Shown piece by piece: positions 27,076 through 34,873 of a stretch of 64,000 nucleotides of DNA. Numbering within the stretch: position 1 is the first letter of the stretch; each line of letters opens with the position of its first letter. Source of the stretch: Patiriisocius marinistellae (lineage in GTDB: Bacteria; Bacteroidota; Bacteroidia; Flavobacteriales; Flavobacteriaceae); NCBI RefSeq assembly GCF_009014635.1, contig NZ_BKCF01000002.1, positions 62,001-126,000 on the forward strand, written 5' to 3'. The notes beneath the pieces are model-generated. The model did not search any database and had not been told where the DNA came from. It worked only from the letters and a program-made list of their open reading frames with translations. The position numbers were made by a program, and so were the translations under genes.

Positions 27076-28412
27076 TGAAAAATTTAAGCAAAGAAATAGG
27101 GAAAGCAACGTTTATTGGACTGCTAGTTTTTCTAGTCATTTCATTAATCCAGTATGCAAATGGATTTAATGTTGTAACCAGTGGGAGACTTATGGTCAAC
27201 CTATTGCTTAACATGCTTTACTCGTATGTACTATACTTTGCAAATACATTATTTTTTAACTATTTTTTGAGTGAATACAAAGGCAAACTCTTTAAAGTAA
27301 AAAACCTCACACTAGGTATTTTTGGAGGAATTATAGTAACGTTAGTATGTATTGTATTGCTTAGGTTTTTCACTGAAGTAGTGTATGCTGGACAATCTTT
27401 AGAGTATTTTATTGCCAATGAGCGTATAGCCTATTATTACGTTTCTTTTTTAATATCTGCAGTAGTAACCTCTCTATTTTACGTGGTTTTTTATTACAAA
27501 CATAAACAAGAGGGAAAAGTAAAGGAATCGCAGATTATTGCGGGGACAGCATCAGCAAAATTTGATGCGCTCAAAAATCAACTAGACCCACATTTTCTTT
27601 TTAATAGCCTTAATGTATTGACAAGTTTAATTGAGGAAAATCCACGAGCGGCTACAAAATTTACAACATCACTTTCAAAAGTATATCGCTATGTGCTTGA
27701 ACAAAAAAATAAAGATTTAGTTACAATAACTGAGGAGTTAAAATTTGCCCAGTTATATATGTCATTATTAAAAATGCGATTTGAAGATAGTATTGTTTTT
27801 ACAATTCCTTCGGAAATTTCTGATCCTGAAGCTAAAGTTGTCCCACTAGCACTACAACTGTTATTAGAAAATGCAGTGAAGCACAATCAAGTAATGCCTA
27901 ATAAAAAATTACACATTACAATTACAGAAAACAATGGTAATTTAATTATAGAAAATAATATCCAGCCCAAACAGACTATGAAAGAGAGTAGTGGTGTTGG
28001 TTTAAAAAATATTAAACAACGCTATCAATTGCTCACTACACAACCCGTGAGGATTGTAGAGACAAAGGAAACATTCAGCATTTCCATTCCTATGCTGGAA
28101 AGAACAACAACAGTTATGAGAACACAAACAGAACATATTTCAGAAAAAAAATATGAGCTTGCTAAAGAGCGTGTAGAAAAGCTTAAAGGTTTTTATGTGC
28201 ACTTTGCAATCTATTTAACCTTTGTACCCATTTTTATTTGGTTGTGGTATCAATCAAACACTAGCTTTCCATGGTTTTTATTTCCTATAGGAGGATGGGG
28301 TTTTGGAGTATTAGGACATGCAAGCGATACTTTTGATTGGAATCCTTTTTTTAGTAAAGACTGGGAGCAGCGTAAGATTAAAGAATTAATGGATGAAGAC
28401 GATAATATTTAA
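27075..28412 (+). CDS. LytS-type sensor histidine kinase with C-terminal 2TM domain
   Basis: A 445-residue membrane kinase. Four transmembrane helices fill residues 10-142. A His_kinase domain follows, with phospho-acceptor H173 in LKNQLDPHFLFNSLNVL, then an ATPase part with N-box LLLENAVKHN (N266) and G-box GVGLKNIKQRY (307-317). A 2TM domain occupies about 358-440: KYELAKERVEKLKGFYVHFAIY, a second helix at PWFLFPIGGWGFGV, and the signature FSKDWEQRKIKELM. The partner is the LytTR regulator at 30437. The 2TM fusion suggests that the free 2TM proteins encoded next to it interact with the kinase. Confidence 0.93.
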   Translation: MKNLSKEIGKATFIGLLVFLVISLIQYANGFNVVTSGRLMVNLLLNMLYSYVLYFANTLFFNYFLSEYKGKLFKVKNLTLGIFGGIIVTLVCIVLLRFFTEVVYAGQSLEYFIANERIAYYYVSFLISAVVTSLFYVVFYYKHKQEGKVKESQIIAGTASAKFDALKNQLDPHFLFNSLNVLTSLIEENPRAATKFTTSLSKVYRYVLEQKNKDLVTITEELKFAQLYMSLLKMRFEDSIVFTIPSEISDPEAKVVPLALQLLLENAVKHNQVMPNKKLHITITENNGNLIIENNIQPKQTMKESSGVGLKNIKQRYQLLTTQPVRIVETKETFSISIPMLERTTTVMRTQTEHISEKKYELAKERVEKLKGFYVHFAIYLTFVPIFIWLWYQSNTSFPWFLFPIGGWGFGVLGHASDTFDWNPFFSKDWEQRKIKELMDEDDNI

Positions 28413-28487
28413 AAGGGGATTAAAGATTTCAGATTTTTTTATTTTGCTTAAACTTTAAATAAATAATTCAACTTTTTAATTCTAGTT

Positions 28488-28558
28488 ACATTTCAGAAGT
28501 GAAAAACGACATTTGAGCATTTATAAATTTTAAAAACAATATACTCACAGTACTTTTA
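28488..28558 (+). promoter_or_regulatory. LytTR-type operator and -7 element, 2TM genes
   Basis: ACATTTCAG (28488-28496) and ACATTTGAG (28509-28517) repeat with a 21-bp period. After a 33-nt gap comes TACTTTTA (28551-28558), identical in sequence and distance to the element of the DUF2141 gene 2 promoter. The ATG is at 28585. This would give the 2TM/amidohydrolase/regulator genes their own autoregulated promoter. Confidence 0.68.
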
Positions 28559-28584
28559 AGCTATAATTAAAAAGACAACGGATT

Positions 28585-28890
28585 ATGGAAACTTTTAGAA
28601 AGGACGATAAATATTATAGAGCAAAGGAACGTCTTACGCTCATAAAAAAGTTTTATATGAGTTTAACCTTCTTTATCATCTTTGCTATTTTTATAGCATC
28701 ACTTAATTATTATGTTGACCAATGGAGACATCCATGGTTTTTATGGGCAGTTGGTGGCTGGGGTTTAGGACTCTTCTTTCAAGGAGCAAAAGCTTTTAAA
28801 TGGAATCCAATTATGGGTAAAAATTGGGAAGCTCGTAAAATGAAAGAATTTATGGAAGAAAACGATAATGAACCAACGGTAAAATTTTAG
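28585..28890 (+). CDS. Free-standing 2TM-domain protein
   Basis: A 101-residue protein that is a single 2TM domain: an N-terminal charged helix (YRAKERLTLIKKFYMSLTFF), two transmembrane helices (about 27-45 and 53-70, with HPWFLWAVGGWGLGL) and the ending GKNWEARKMKEFMEEND. It aligns with the C-terminal domain of the kinase encoded just upstream. Function is unknown; I infer that it could heterodimerise with the kinase or shift its membrane state. It is 3 nt ahead of a second 2TM gene. Confidence 0.85.
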   Translation: METFRKDDKYYRAKERLTLIKKFYMSLTFFIIFAIFIASLNYYVDQWRHPWFLWAVGGWGLGLFFQGAKAFKWNPIMGKNWEARKMKEFMEENDNEPTVKF

Positions 28891-28892
28891 TC

Positions 28893-29234
28893 ATGAGAAC
28901 AAAAGAACACTTAAAATATAAACAAGCAAGAGAGCGCATAGAAACTTTAAAAGGATTTTATAAACACCTTACAGCATATTTAGTAATAAACTTTTTACTT
29001 ATTTCGTATCGCTTTTACAGGTTTTCAAGTAGAAGCACAGACGCAATAAATGAAGATTTTTATAATTGGATTGATTGGAATGTTTTTGGAACCGCAATAT
29101 TTTGGGGAATAGGATTAGCTATTCATGCTTTATACGTATATCAATTTAAATTTGGCTTTATCAAAAAATGGGAACAACAAAAAATGGAGCAATTCATGAA
29201 TGAGGAGGATACAAAAACAACAATAAAATTTTAA
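28893..29234 (+). CDS. Free-standing 2TM-domain protein, second copy
   Basis: A 113-residue 2TM-domain protein with the same layout as its neighbour: KYKQARERIETLKGFYKHLTAY, two membrane helices separated by a longer loop (about 43-60), and the ending FIKKWEQQKMEQFMNEED. Like the first copy it ends in the TxKF residues. It starts 3 nt after the first 2TM gene and is followed after 5 nt by the amidohydrolase, so the three are one transcript. Confidence 0.85.
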   Translation: MRTKEHLKYKQARERIETLKGFYKHLTAYLVINFLLISYRFYRFSSRSTDAINEDFYNWIDWNVFGTAIFWGIGLAIHALYVYQFKFGFIKKWEQQKMEQFMNEEDTKTTIKF

Positions 29235-29239
29235 GAAGG

Positions 29240-30379
29240 ATGAAAAGTTTACTTTTTTTAGTGGTAAGTGTTTTTGCATTTTCAGTAACAAGCGCACAAA
29301 ACTTTGTAATCAAAAACGTCACAGTTTTCGACGGTGAGAAATTGATTGAAAAGACTTCAGTTTTAGTTGAAAACGGAATGATTGTAAGAGTAGCCCCGAA
29401 GATAAATTCTAATAGTGAAGTTATTGATGGAAATGGTAAATTTTTAATGCCTGCTCTTACTAATAGTCACGTACATGCTTTCTCCGCGTTGAGCTTAAAT
29501 GAAGCAGCCAGTGCCGGTGTATTACAGGTATTTGATATGCATGGAATGGAGCCATACCAACGACAAATGCAAGAGACATTTAAGGATAGTACAAACTATG
29601 CAGATTTTTATTACGCTGGTTCAGCGGCAACGGCCCCAGGTGGACACGGAACGCAATTTGGATTTCCAGCTCCTACATTAACAATGGTTGCTGAAGCTAC
29701 AGATTTTATAGATAAAAGAATAGAAGCAGGAGCGAGTTACATTAAAATAATCGTAGAGCCTTGGAAAGAAACATTATCACATTATGTAGTAAAAGAGTTG
29801 ATCGAAGTTGCTCATAGAAAAGATAAAATAGCAGTAGTTCACGTTTCAAAACTAGATGACGCATACCAAGTTTTGAGTAATGGGGCAGATGGATTAGTAC
29901 ACGTGTGGTGGGACTTGCCAATAACGCAGGAAGAAATTGAAGTTTTAAAATCTAAAAATGAGTTTTTTGTAATTCCCACATTGCTTACATCTCATTTAGC
30001 ATTAGAGGCTATTAGAAAAAGTAGCCCTACAAATAACTTTATGACTAATGAAGCTATCACTGCTGAAGCTAAAAAACTCTACGACGCAGGCATTCCTTTA
30101 TTAGCAGGAACAGACCCTCCAAACGCTCAGATTAATTATGGGACAGACCTGTATAGAGAAATGGTTTTGTTTTCAAAAGCAGGAATTCCAAACATTGAAG
30201 TTTTAAAAACGGCAACTTCAAATCCCTCAAAATATTTTGGTTTAAAAGACATGGGATATATCAAAGAAGGATTTAAAGCAAACATGCTTTTACTTGATGA
30301 AAGTCCAATTGACAAAATGGATAACATGAAAACCATTACAACAATCTGGAAAATGGGAAAAGAAGTAGACCGCAATTAA
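29240..30379 (+). CDS. Secreted amidohydrolase (imidazolonepropionase-like)
   Basis: A 379-residue protein with a signal peptide (cleavage after TSAQ, residue 20). The metal centre is read from NSHVHAF (HxH, about 78-80), a Lys in IKIIVEPWK, His in AVVHVS and GLVHVWW, and Asp in LAGTDPP. The GKFLMPALTNSHVH block is the N-terminal signature of cyclic amidohydrolases. It probably hydrolyses a cyclic amide or peptide-like substrate in the periplasm or at the surface. It sits between the 2TM genes and the regulator and may act on the molecule that the system senses; that link is inference. Confidence 0.88.
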   Translation: MKSLLFLVVSVFAFSVTSAQNFVIKNVTVFDGEKLIEKTSVLVENGMIVRVAPKINSNSEVIDGNGKFLMPALTNSHVHAFSALSLNEAASAGVLQVFDMHGMEPYQRQMQETFKDSTNYADFYYAGSAATAPGGHGTQFGFPAPTLTMVAEATDFIDKRIEAGASYIKIIVEPWKETLSHYVVKELIEVAHRKDKIAVVHVSKLDDAYQVLSNGADGLVHVWWDLPITQEEIEVLKSKNEFFVIPTLLTSHLALEAIRKSSPTNNFMTNEAITAEAKKLYDAGIPLLAGTDPPNAQINYGTDLYREMVLFSKAGIPNIEVLKTATSNPSKYFGLKDMGYIKEGFKANMLLLDESPIDKMDNMKTITTIWKMGKEVDRN

Positions 30380-30436
30380 TTTAAAAATAAATTTTTAAGG
30401 CAGAGCCGAAATATTAGCCAACCAAAGCAAATTTAA

Positions 30437-31192
30437 ATGAATGTATTAATTATAGAAGATGAAAAGCCAAGCGCACGAAGATTACAGCGAATGCTTGAAA
30501 GGCTTGATGTAACAGTAAATATAATGTTGCACAGTGTGGAAGAGTCTATAGAGTGGTTTCAAAACAACGAACATCCCAAATTAATTTTTCTAGACATTCA
30601 ATTAAGTGATGGATTATCTTTTGAAATTTTTGAAACAGTCACAATTAATAGTGCTATTATATTTACTACTGCTTTTGATGAATATGCATTACAAGCATTT
30701 AAATTAAATAGTATTGATTACTTATTAAAACCCATAGATGAAGATGAATTGATTGCTGCCGTTAATAAATATAAAGCACGAACACCAAACAAAGAAGCGA
30801 TACAATTTAATTTTGATGACATAAAAAAATTACTCACTAACCCTGTAGAGCGAGATTACAAAAAACGATTTACAACAAAAATAGGGCAGCACATTAAAAT
30901 GATTGCAGTTGATGAGGTTGAATGTTTTTATAGTGAAAATAAAGGTACTTATGCTCATACTATTGAAGGAAGAGATTATTTGTTAGATACCACATTAGAG
31001 GAACTAGAAGGAGAACTAAATCCAGAAGTTTTTTTTAGAGTAAGCCGTAAATTTTATATTAATATAAATGCTATTAAAGACATCATTTCTTACACAAACT
31101 CTAGATTACAACTTAAACTGGAAAGTTATAAAGATCAAGATGTAATTGTAGCAAGAGAACGAGTAAAGGATTTTAAAGTTTGGTTGGGGTAG
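30437..31192 (+). CDS. LytTR-family response regulator
   Basis: A 251-residue regulator. The receiver domain occupies 1-118 with acidic pocket E7-D8, phospho-acceptor D53 in LIFLDIQLSDG, T77 in IIFTTAF and K98 in DYLLKPID. A LytTR DNA-binding domain follows (about 145-250): RFTTKIGQHIKMIAVDEVECFYSEN, then FFRVSRKFYININAI. This domain contacts 9-bp direct repeats, which are present in front of four promoters in the window. The partner is the LytS-type kinase at 27075. The 57-nt gap after the amidohydrolase has no terminator, so it belongs to the same operon. Confidence 0.95.
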   Translation: MNVLIIEDEKPSARRLQRMLERLDVTVNIMLHSVEESIEWFQNNEHPKLIFLDIQLSDGLSFEIFETVTINSAIIFTTAFDEYALQAFKLNSIDYLLKPIDEDELIAAVNKYKARTPNKEAIQFNFDDIKKLLTNPVERDYKKRFTTKIGQHIKMIAVDEVECFYSENKGTYAHTIEGRDYLLDTTLEELEGELNPEVFFRVSRKFYININAIKDIISYTNSRLQLKLESYKDQDVIVARERVKDFKVWLG

Positions 31193-31216
31193 TTTTAAAA
31201 TTAACTAATAACTAAG

Positions 31217-32398
31217 TTATTCCACTCGGTTTTCATCAAATGCTGATGGCAACATTTTAGGAATAAATTTAATTAACAAGGGGAGTAAAATAGTTCCTCC
31301 AGGTAATAGAAAAATAGTTAAAGATGGGATTGTCTTACAGATGTCTAATAATTGTTCCTTCACTTTTTTCTTTTCAGTGATATCTAAATCACGTCTTGTA
31401 GAATAGCTTAATAATTTTACTAATTCACCACTTTCGGCAAGCTCTTGTATTAATCTTGCTTGGTTTCTTAAGATGAGTCTCTTTACCGTATTTGTAGATT
31501 GTTTATAAAATTGTTTAATAGGGTTTGAATACTCAAAAAGTGCAACCTTAGTGGTGTTTCTTTCTGAAAATTGCTGCAACGAAGAAACACTTTCAGCCAC
31601 CATACTGGTTGGCAGGTCTAATGAAGCTGCAAGGTTTTCAAGAAATAATATTTCCGAAGCATCTAAAATAGAATCTTCCCAAACTGCAAGACTCGAAACA
31701 TCAAGCAAATAATGTTTTTCAATAGGAGTAAGTGAAAGGTCTTTAAATACTTTTAATGAAACGGGAGTCTCATCATCTATTAAATATTGTGAGGAGTTTT
31801 CAAACAACTCAATTAAAAGTCGGTCGTATTTATTTTTTTTGAGTTTTGATTGTAGCGCTAAAAAACAAGAAAGAATAACTAATCGCTCTGTTTGTTTTAT
31901 GTAGGTTTTTGGTTTTATTCCATTTTTTAAATACTCATTATATGCTAGCACGTCCATGAATAATAAGGCATAGGTTAACAATGAAACAGCATTCACTTTT
32001 AAGAAGGTGTTTGATTCTTGTAATCTCTTTGCAATAATTTCTTCTAATATTCGAGTTTCAACCTTTTCATTAAGCAATTTTTTAAACCATCCTTTTTTAC
32101 CTCTATCTAAGTGTTTGTAAAACTCTAAAATTGAAGTAATGGCATTTTCTTTAGAATTTTCTGGATATATATTAAAATGAGTATATAGGAGTGAATGAAA
32201 TAAATTCACTTTAGTCATTTCATCAATATTAAGCTTAATAGTTGTGCTTTTTATTTCTGAAACAAGTCCCATTGAGATCCCGTACAAAAAACCAGTCCCT
32301 TTAAGACCATCATAAAAGTGTTGCCAGTCATTGTGTTTAGGCTGATTAGCATAAAGGCTTAAAAACTTTTTTATCCAGTCTGAAGCAGATGGGTTCAT
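31217..32398 (-). CDS. LETM1-related protein
   Basis: A 393-residue soluble, helix-rich protein. The C-terminus matches the LETM1 ribosome-binding-like domain: LVKLLSYSTRRDLDITEKKKVKEQLLDI, then TIPSLTIFLLPGGTILLPLLIKFIPKMLPSAF, the block that in mitochondrial LETM1 follows the membrane helix. The first 300 residues are predicted helical with no recognised domain. Bacteroidota homologues are annotated as biofilm-associated, but the biochemical role is unknown. It is convergent with the regulator gene. Confidence 0.82.
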   Translation of the reverse strand: MNPSASDWIKKFLSLYANQPKHNDWQHFYDGLKGTGFLYGISMGLVSEIKSTTIKLNIDEMTKVNLFHSLLYTHFNIYPENSKENAITSILEFYKHLDRGKKGWFKKLLNEKVETRILEEIIAKRLQESNTFLKVNAVSLLTYALLFMDVLAYNEYLKNGIKPKTYIKQTERLVILSCFLALQSKLKKNKYDRLLIELFENSSQYLIDDETPVSLKVFKDLSLTPIEKHYLLDVSSLAVWEDSILDASEILFLENLAASLDLPTSMVAESVSSLQQFSERNTTKVALFEYSNPIKQFYKQSTNTVKRLILRNQARLIQELAESGELVKLLSYSTRRDLDITEKKKVKEQLLDICKTIPSLTIFLLPGGTILLPLLIKFIPKMLPSAFDENRVE

Positions 32399-32500
32399 AG
32401 CTAATATTAATTTCTTTAAGAGTATTTGTGATAAAAAACTTGTTATTGTGAATAGATTAACTGCATAAAACTTCTGTTAACACAAGATTAACGACTCATG

Positions 32501-32528
32501 AAAAACCGTGTCTGTAGTTTTACCGTAA
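32501..32528 (+). promoter_or_regulatory. Candidate ECF-type promoter, DUF4331 cluster
   Basis: AAAAACC (32501-32507) and ACCGTAA (32522-32528) are separated by 14 nt. The same bipartite word with the same spacing occurs at 36965-36992 before a small-RNA candidate. A CGTAA-like -10 with an AACC -35 is reminiscent of ECF promoters. The DUF4331 start codon lies 45 nt downstream. Only two copies support it. Confidence 0.4.
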
Positions 32529-32573
32529 GTTAAAGTAAATAAAGAATATTTAAATTTTAAAACCAAAACTATT

Positions 32574-33293
32574 ATGAAAAAAACAAAACTTTTCGCAGCC
32601 ATTGGTGGAATGGGATTAGCCATTGCAGCAATTGTATTTATTGCGGCAGATCACGTTGATGCTCCGGCTGTAGCGGGAACTAAAACTGACATTGCAGATT
32701 TATATGCATTTGAAGGAGATAATCCAGACAATACAGTATTTGTAGCAACAGTACAAGGGCCATTAGCAGCAGGTTCAGCAACTACGGGTGCTACTTTTGA
32801 TGAGGATGTAATGATTCAATTTAATATTGACAATACTGGAGATTTTATTGAAGATGTAGTAATTCAAGCTGTTAAGAGAGGAGATTCAATGTATTTCTTT
32901 GGACCTCACAACGTAACGGCAGGACAAACAGGTTTAACTAGTCAAGTATTTACAAGTGCAACTCGTACTGCTGTTAAGGTTAGTACATCAAGTGATGTTC
33001 AAACAGCAAATAATGGAGGAATCCAAGTGTATGCAGGACCAAGAAGAGATCCTTTCTTTTTTGACTTTAACCGTTTTAATATGGTAGTTGCAGGAGCTGT
33101 GGCACCAGAAGGTTTTTTACCTCCAGGTCAAGCATCAGATTTTTTCGAAGACTTAAATGTACTAGCAGCTGTAGTTGAAGTACCTAACTCTTTATTAGGC
33201 GATGCACCTGCTCACGTAGCTGGAGCAGTTGGAATCAATGGACTTCCTAATGCATATAATGTATGGGTTACAACTAAGAGAAAAAACAATTAA
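32574..33293 (+). CDS. DUF4331 N-terminal-half protein, copy 1
   Basis: A 239-residue exported protein. A hydrophobic N-terminal helix (about 5-25) is followed by the DUF4331 start AADHVDAPAVAGTKTDIADLYAFEG, equivalent to the SSHREAP and DNTDLYAF motifs of full-length DUF4331 proteins. Then come FDEDVMIQFNIDNTGDFIED and AGPRRDPFFFDFNRFN. It ends where a full DUF4331 continues; the remainder appears to be encoded by the next gene. It probably acts as a partner of that lipoprotein. The biochemical role of DUF4331 is unknown. Confidence 0.85.
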   Translation: MKKTKLFAAIGGMGLAIAAIVFIAADHVDAPAVAGTKTDIADLYAFEGDNPDNTVFVATVQGPLAAGSATTGATFDEDVMIQFNIDNTGDFIEDVVIQAVKRGDSMYFFGPHNVTAGQTGLTSQVFTSATRTAVKVSTSSDVQTANNGGIQVYAGPRRDPFFFDFNRFNMVVAGAVAPEGFLPPGQASDFFEDLNVLAAVVEVPNSLLGDAPAHVAGAVGINGLPNAYNVWVTTKRKNN

Positions 33294-33333
33294 GAAGAAA
33301 TAAACAAAATTATAATTTTTAAAACATATAAAA

Positions 33334-33960
33334 ATGAATACATATAAATTAAGAATATTATTTGTTGCAGTTTGTACTTCTCTCATGTTTGTACAATGTG
33401 GTAACGATGACGATAACATATTAATTATTGAAGATGATGAGCCTGTAGCAGTTGATTTTTCAGGGACTTGGTCTCAAGAAGATTCTATGGGAAGACCAGG
33501 TATTAACACTGTGTTTAGTGGTAGTGATGCTGTAAAGAATGATTTTAATAGTAGAATACCTACAGATAGAGCTTCATTTCAGCCTATATTCCAAGAAACT
33601 TTAGAATTTTATCATGATGTTTATGCTATGTCATTAAACATTCCAGTTGAAGATTTAGATTACGAGGAAAATATCTTGGGACTTGATGCTCCTACATTTA
33701 CTACAGTATTAGCTCAATTTGATGCTTTACAAGTTGCTCCAGAAGGAGAAACAATTTATTTTAATCCAGCAACTGGGCTAGCATTAACAGGAAGAAAATT
33801 AACTGATGATGTTATCGATGTATCTTTAACATTGATGTTTGGTGGTATGTCAGGAACACGTTTTGACGGTAACAATGGTACTCCACAATTAACTAGTGAT
33901 GGTGTAGGTGTTGGAGATAGAACTTTTGGTTCATTCCCTTACTTAAATACTCCTAATTAA
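33334..33960 (+). CDS. DUF4331 C-terminal-half lipoprotein, copy 1
   Basis: A 208-residue lipoprotein with a signal ending FVQCGNDDDN (Cys at 23). The mature part has GRPGINTVFSGSDAVKNDFN, like the GxPxINT block of DUF4331, and GRKLTDDVIDVSLTLMFGG, like its GRRLxDDVVDI ending. I read this as the second half of a DUF4331 protein encoded as a separate lipoprotein, 40 nt after the first half. A terminator follows. Confidence 0.8.
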   Translation: MNTYKLRILFVAVCTSLMFVQCGNDDDNILIIEDDEPVAVDFSGTWSQEDSMGRPGINTVFSGSDAVKNDFNSRIPTDRASFQPIFQETLEFYHDVYAMSLNIPVEDLDYEENILGLDAPTFTTVLAQFDALQVAPEGETIYFNPATGLALTGRKLTDDVIDVSLTLMFGGMSGTRFDGNNGTPQLTSDGVGVGDRTFGSFPYLNTPN

Positions 33961-33983
33961 TTAAATTTTGAGGCACGTACTAA

Positions 33984-34014
33984 AGAGCATTCAATTTGGA
34001 TGCTCTTTTTTTTT
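33984..34014 (+). terminator. Terminator after DUF4331 pair 1
   Basis: Stem AGAGCAT (33984-33990) / ATGCTCT (34000-34006) followed by a run of nine to ten T, a canonical Rho-independent terminator. Confidence 0.85.
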
Positions 34015-34124
34015 ATCATTTTTAGTCTTAACAAATTTTTATCTAGTATTATGACCATAGTTATTAGCAACTTCCTCTTAAAAATGATATTTTTAAACCT
34101 TAGAAAAATTAATTTAAATAAATT

Positions 34125-34847
34125 ATGAAAAGAACAAAAATTATAGCTGCCATTGGTATGGTAGGAATAGCAGTTAGCTCTGTATTCTTATTGTCTGCAG
34201 ACCATGTGGATGCTCCTCAAGTTGAAGGCACCAAAAGTGATATAGCAGATTTATATGCTTTTGAGGGTGATAACCCTAATAATACTGTGTTTATAGCTAC
34301 AATACAAGGACCGCTTGCATCAGGACAGCAAACAGCAAATGCTCAATTTGATGAAGATGTTTTAATAGAGTTTAATATTGATAATACTGGTGATTTTGTT
34401 GAAGATTTAGTAATACAAGCAATAAGAAGAGGAGACTCTATGTATTTCTTTGGACCTGCAGCTCCAGCAGAAACAGGACTAGAAAGTACAGTTAATACTT
34501 TTGCTGCCAGAACTGCTGTAAAGATTTCTACTGGTGAAGAAGTTGAGGTTACAACAGCAAATAGTTTAAATGTCTATGCAGGGCCTAGAAGAGACCCATT
34601 TTATTTTGATTTTAATCGATTTAATTTAGTTGCATCTGGTTCAGTTGCCCCCGAAGGATTTTTGCCATCTGGCGAAGCATCAGATTTTTTTGAAGACCTA
34701 AACGTATTATCTGTAGCTGTTGAGGTTCCTAACTCAATGCTTGGAACAGCGCCTACACATGTTGCAGTAGCAGCAGAAATTCTACCTCCAGGAGGAGCTC
34801 CTAACGCCTACAATGTATGGGTGTCAACAAAAAGAAAATCAAATTAA
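34125..34847 (+). CDS. DUF4331 N-terminal-half protein, copy 2
   Basis: A 240-residue paralogue of the protein at 32574, with the same layout: N-terminal helix, SADHVDAPQVEGTKSDIADLYAFEG, FDEDVLIEFNIDNTGDFVED, AGPRRDPFYFDFNRFN and the C-terminal NAYNVWVSTKRKSN. The pair reads as a tandem duplication of the two-gene unit. I see no dedicated promoter like that of copy 1. The next gene supplies the C-terminal half. Confidence 0.85.
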   Translation: MKRTKIIAAIGMVGIAVSSVFLLSADHVDAPQVEGTKSDIADLYAFEGDNPNNTVFIATIQGPLASGQQTANAQFDEDVLIEFNIDNTGDFVEDLVIQAIRRGDSMYFFGPAAPAETGLESTVNTFAARTAVKISTGEEVEVTTANSLNVYAGPRRDPFYFDFNRFNLVASGSVAPEGFLPSGEASDFFEDLNVLSVAVEVPNSMLGTAPTHVAVAAEILPPGGAPNAYNVWVSTKRKSN

Positions 34848-34873
34848 GAGTTATAAATTTCAAAACGAAAAAC

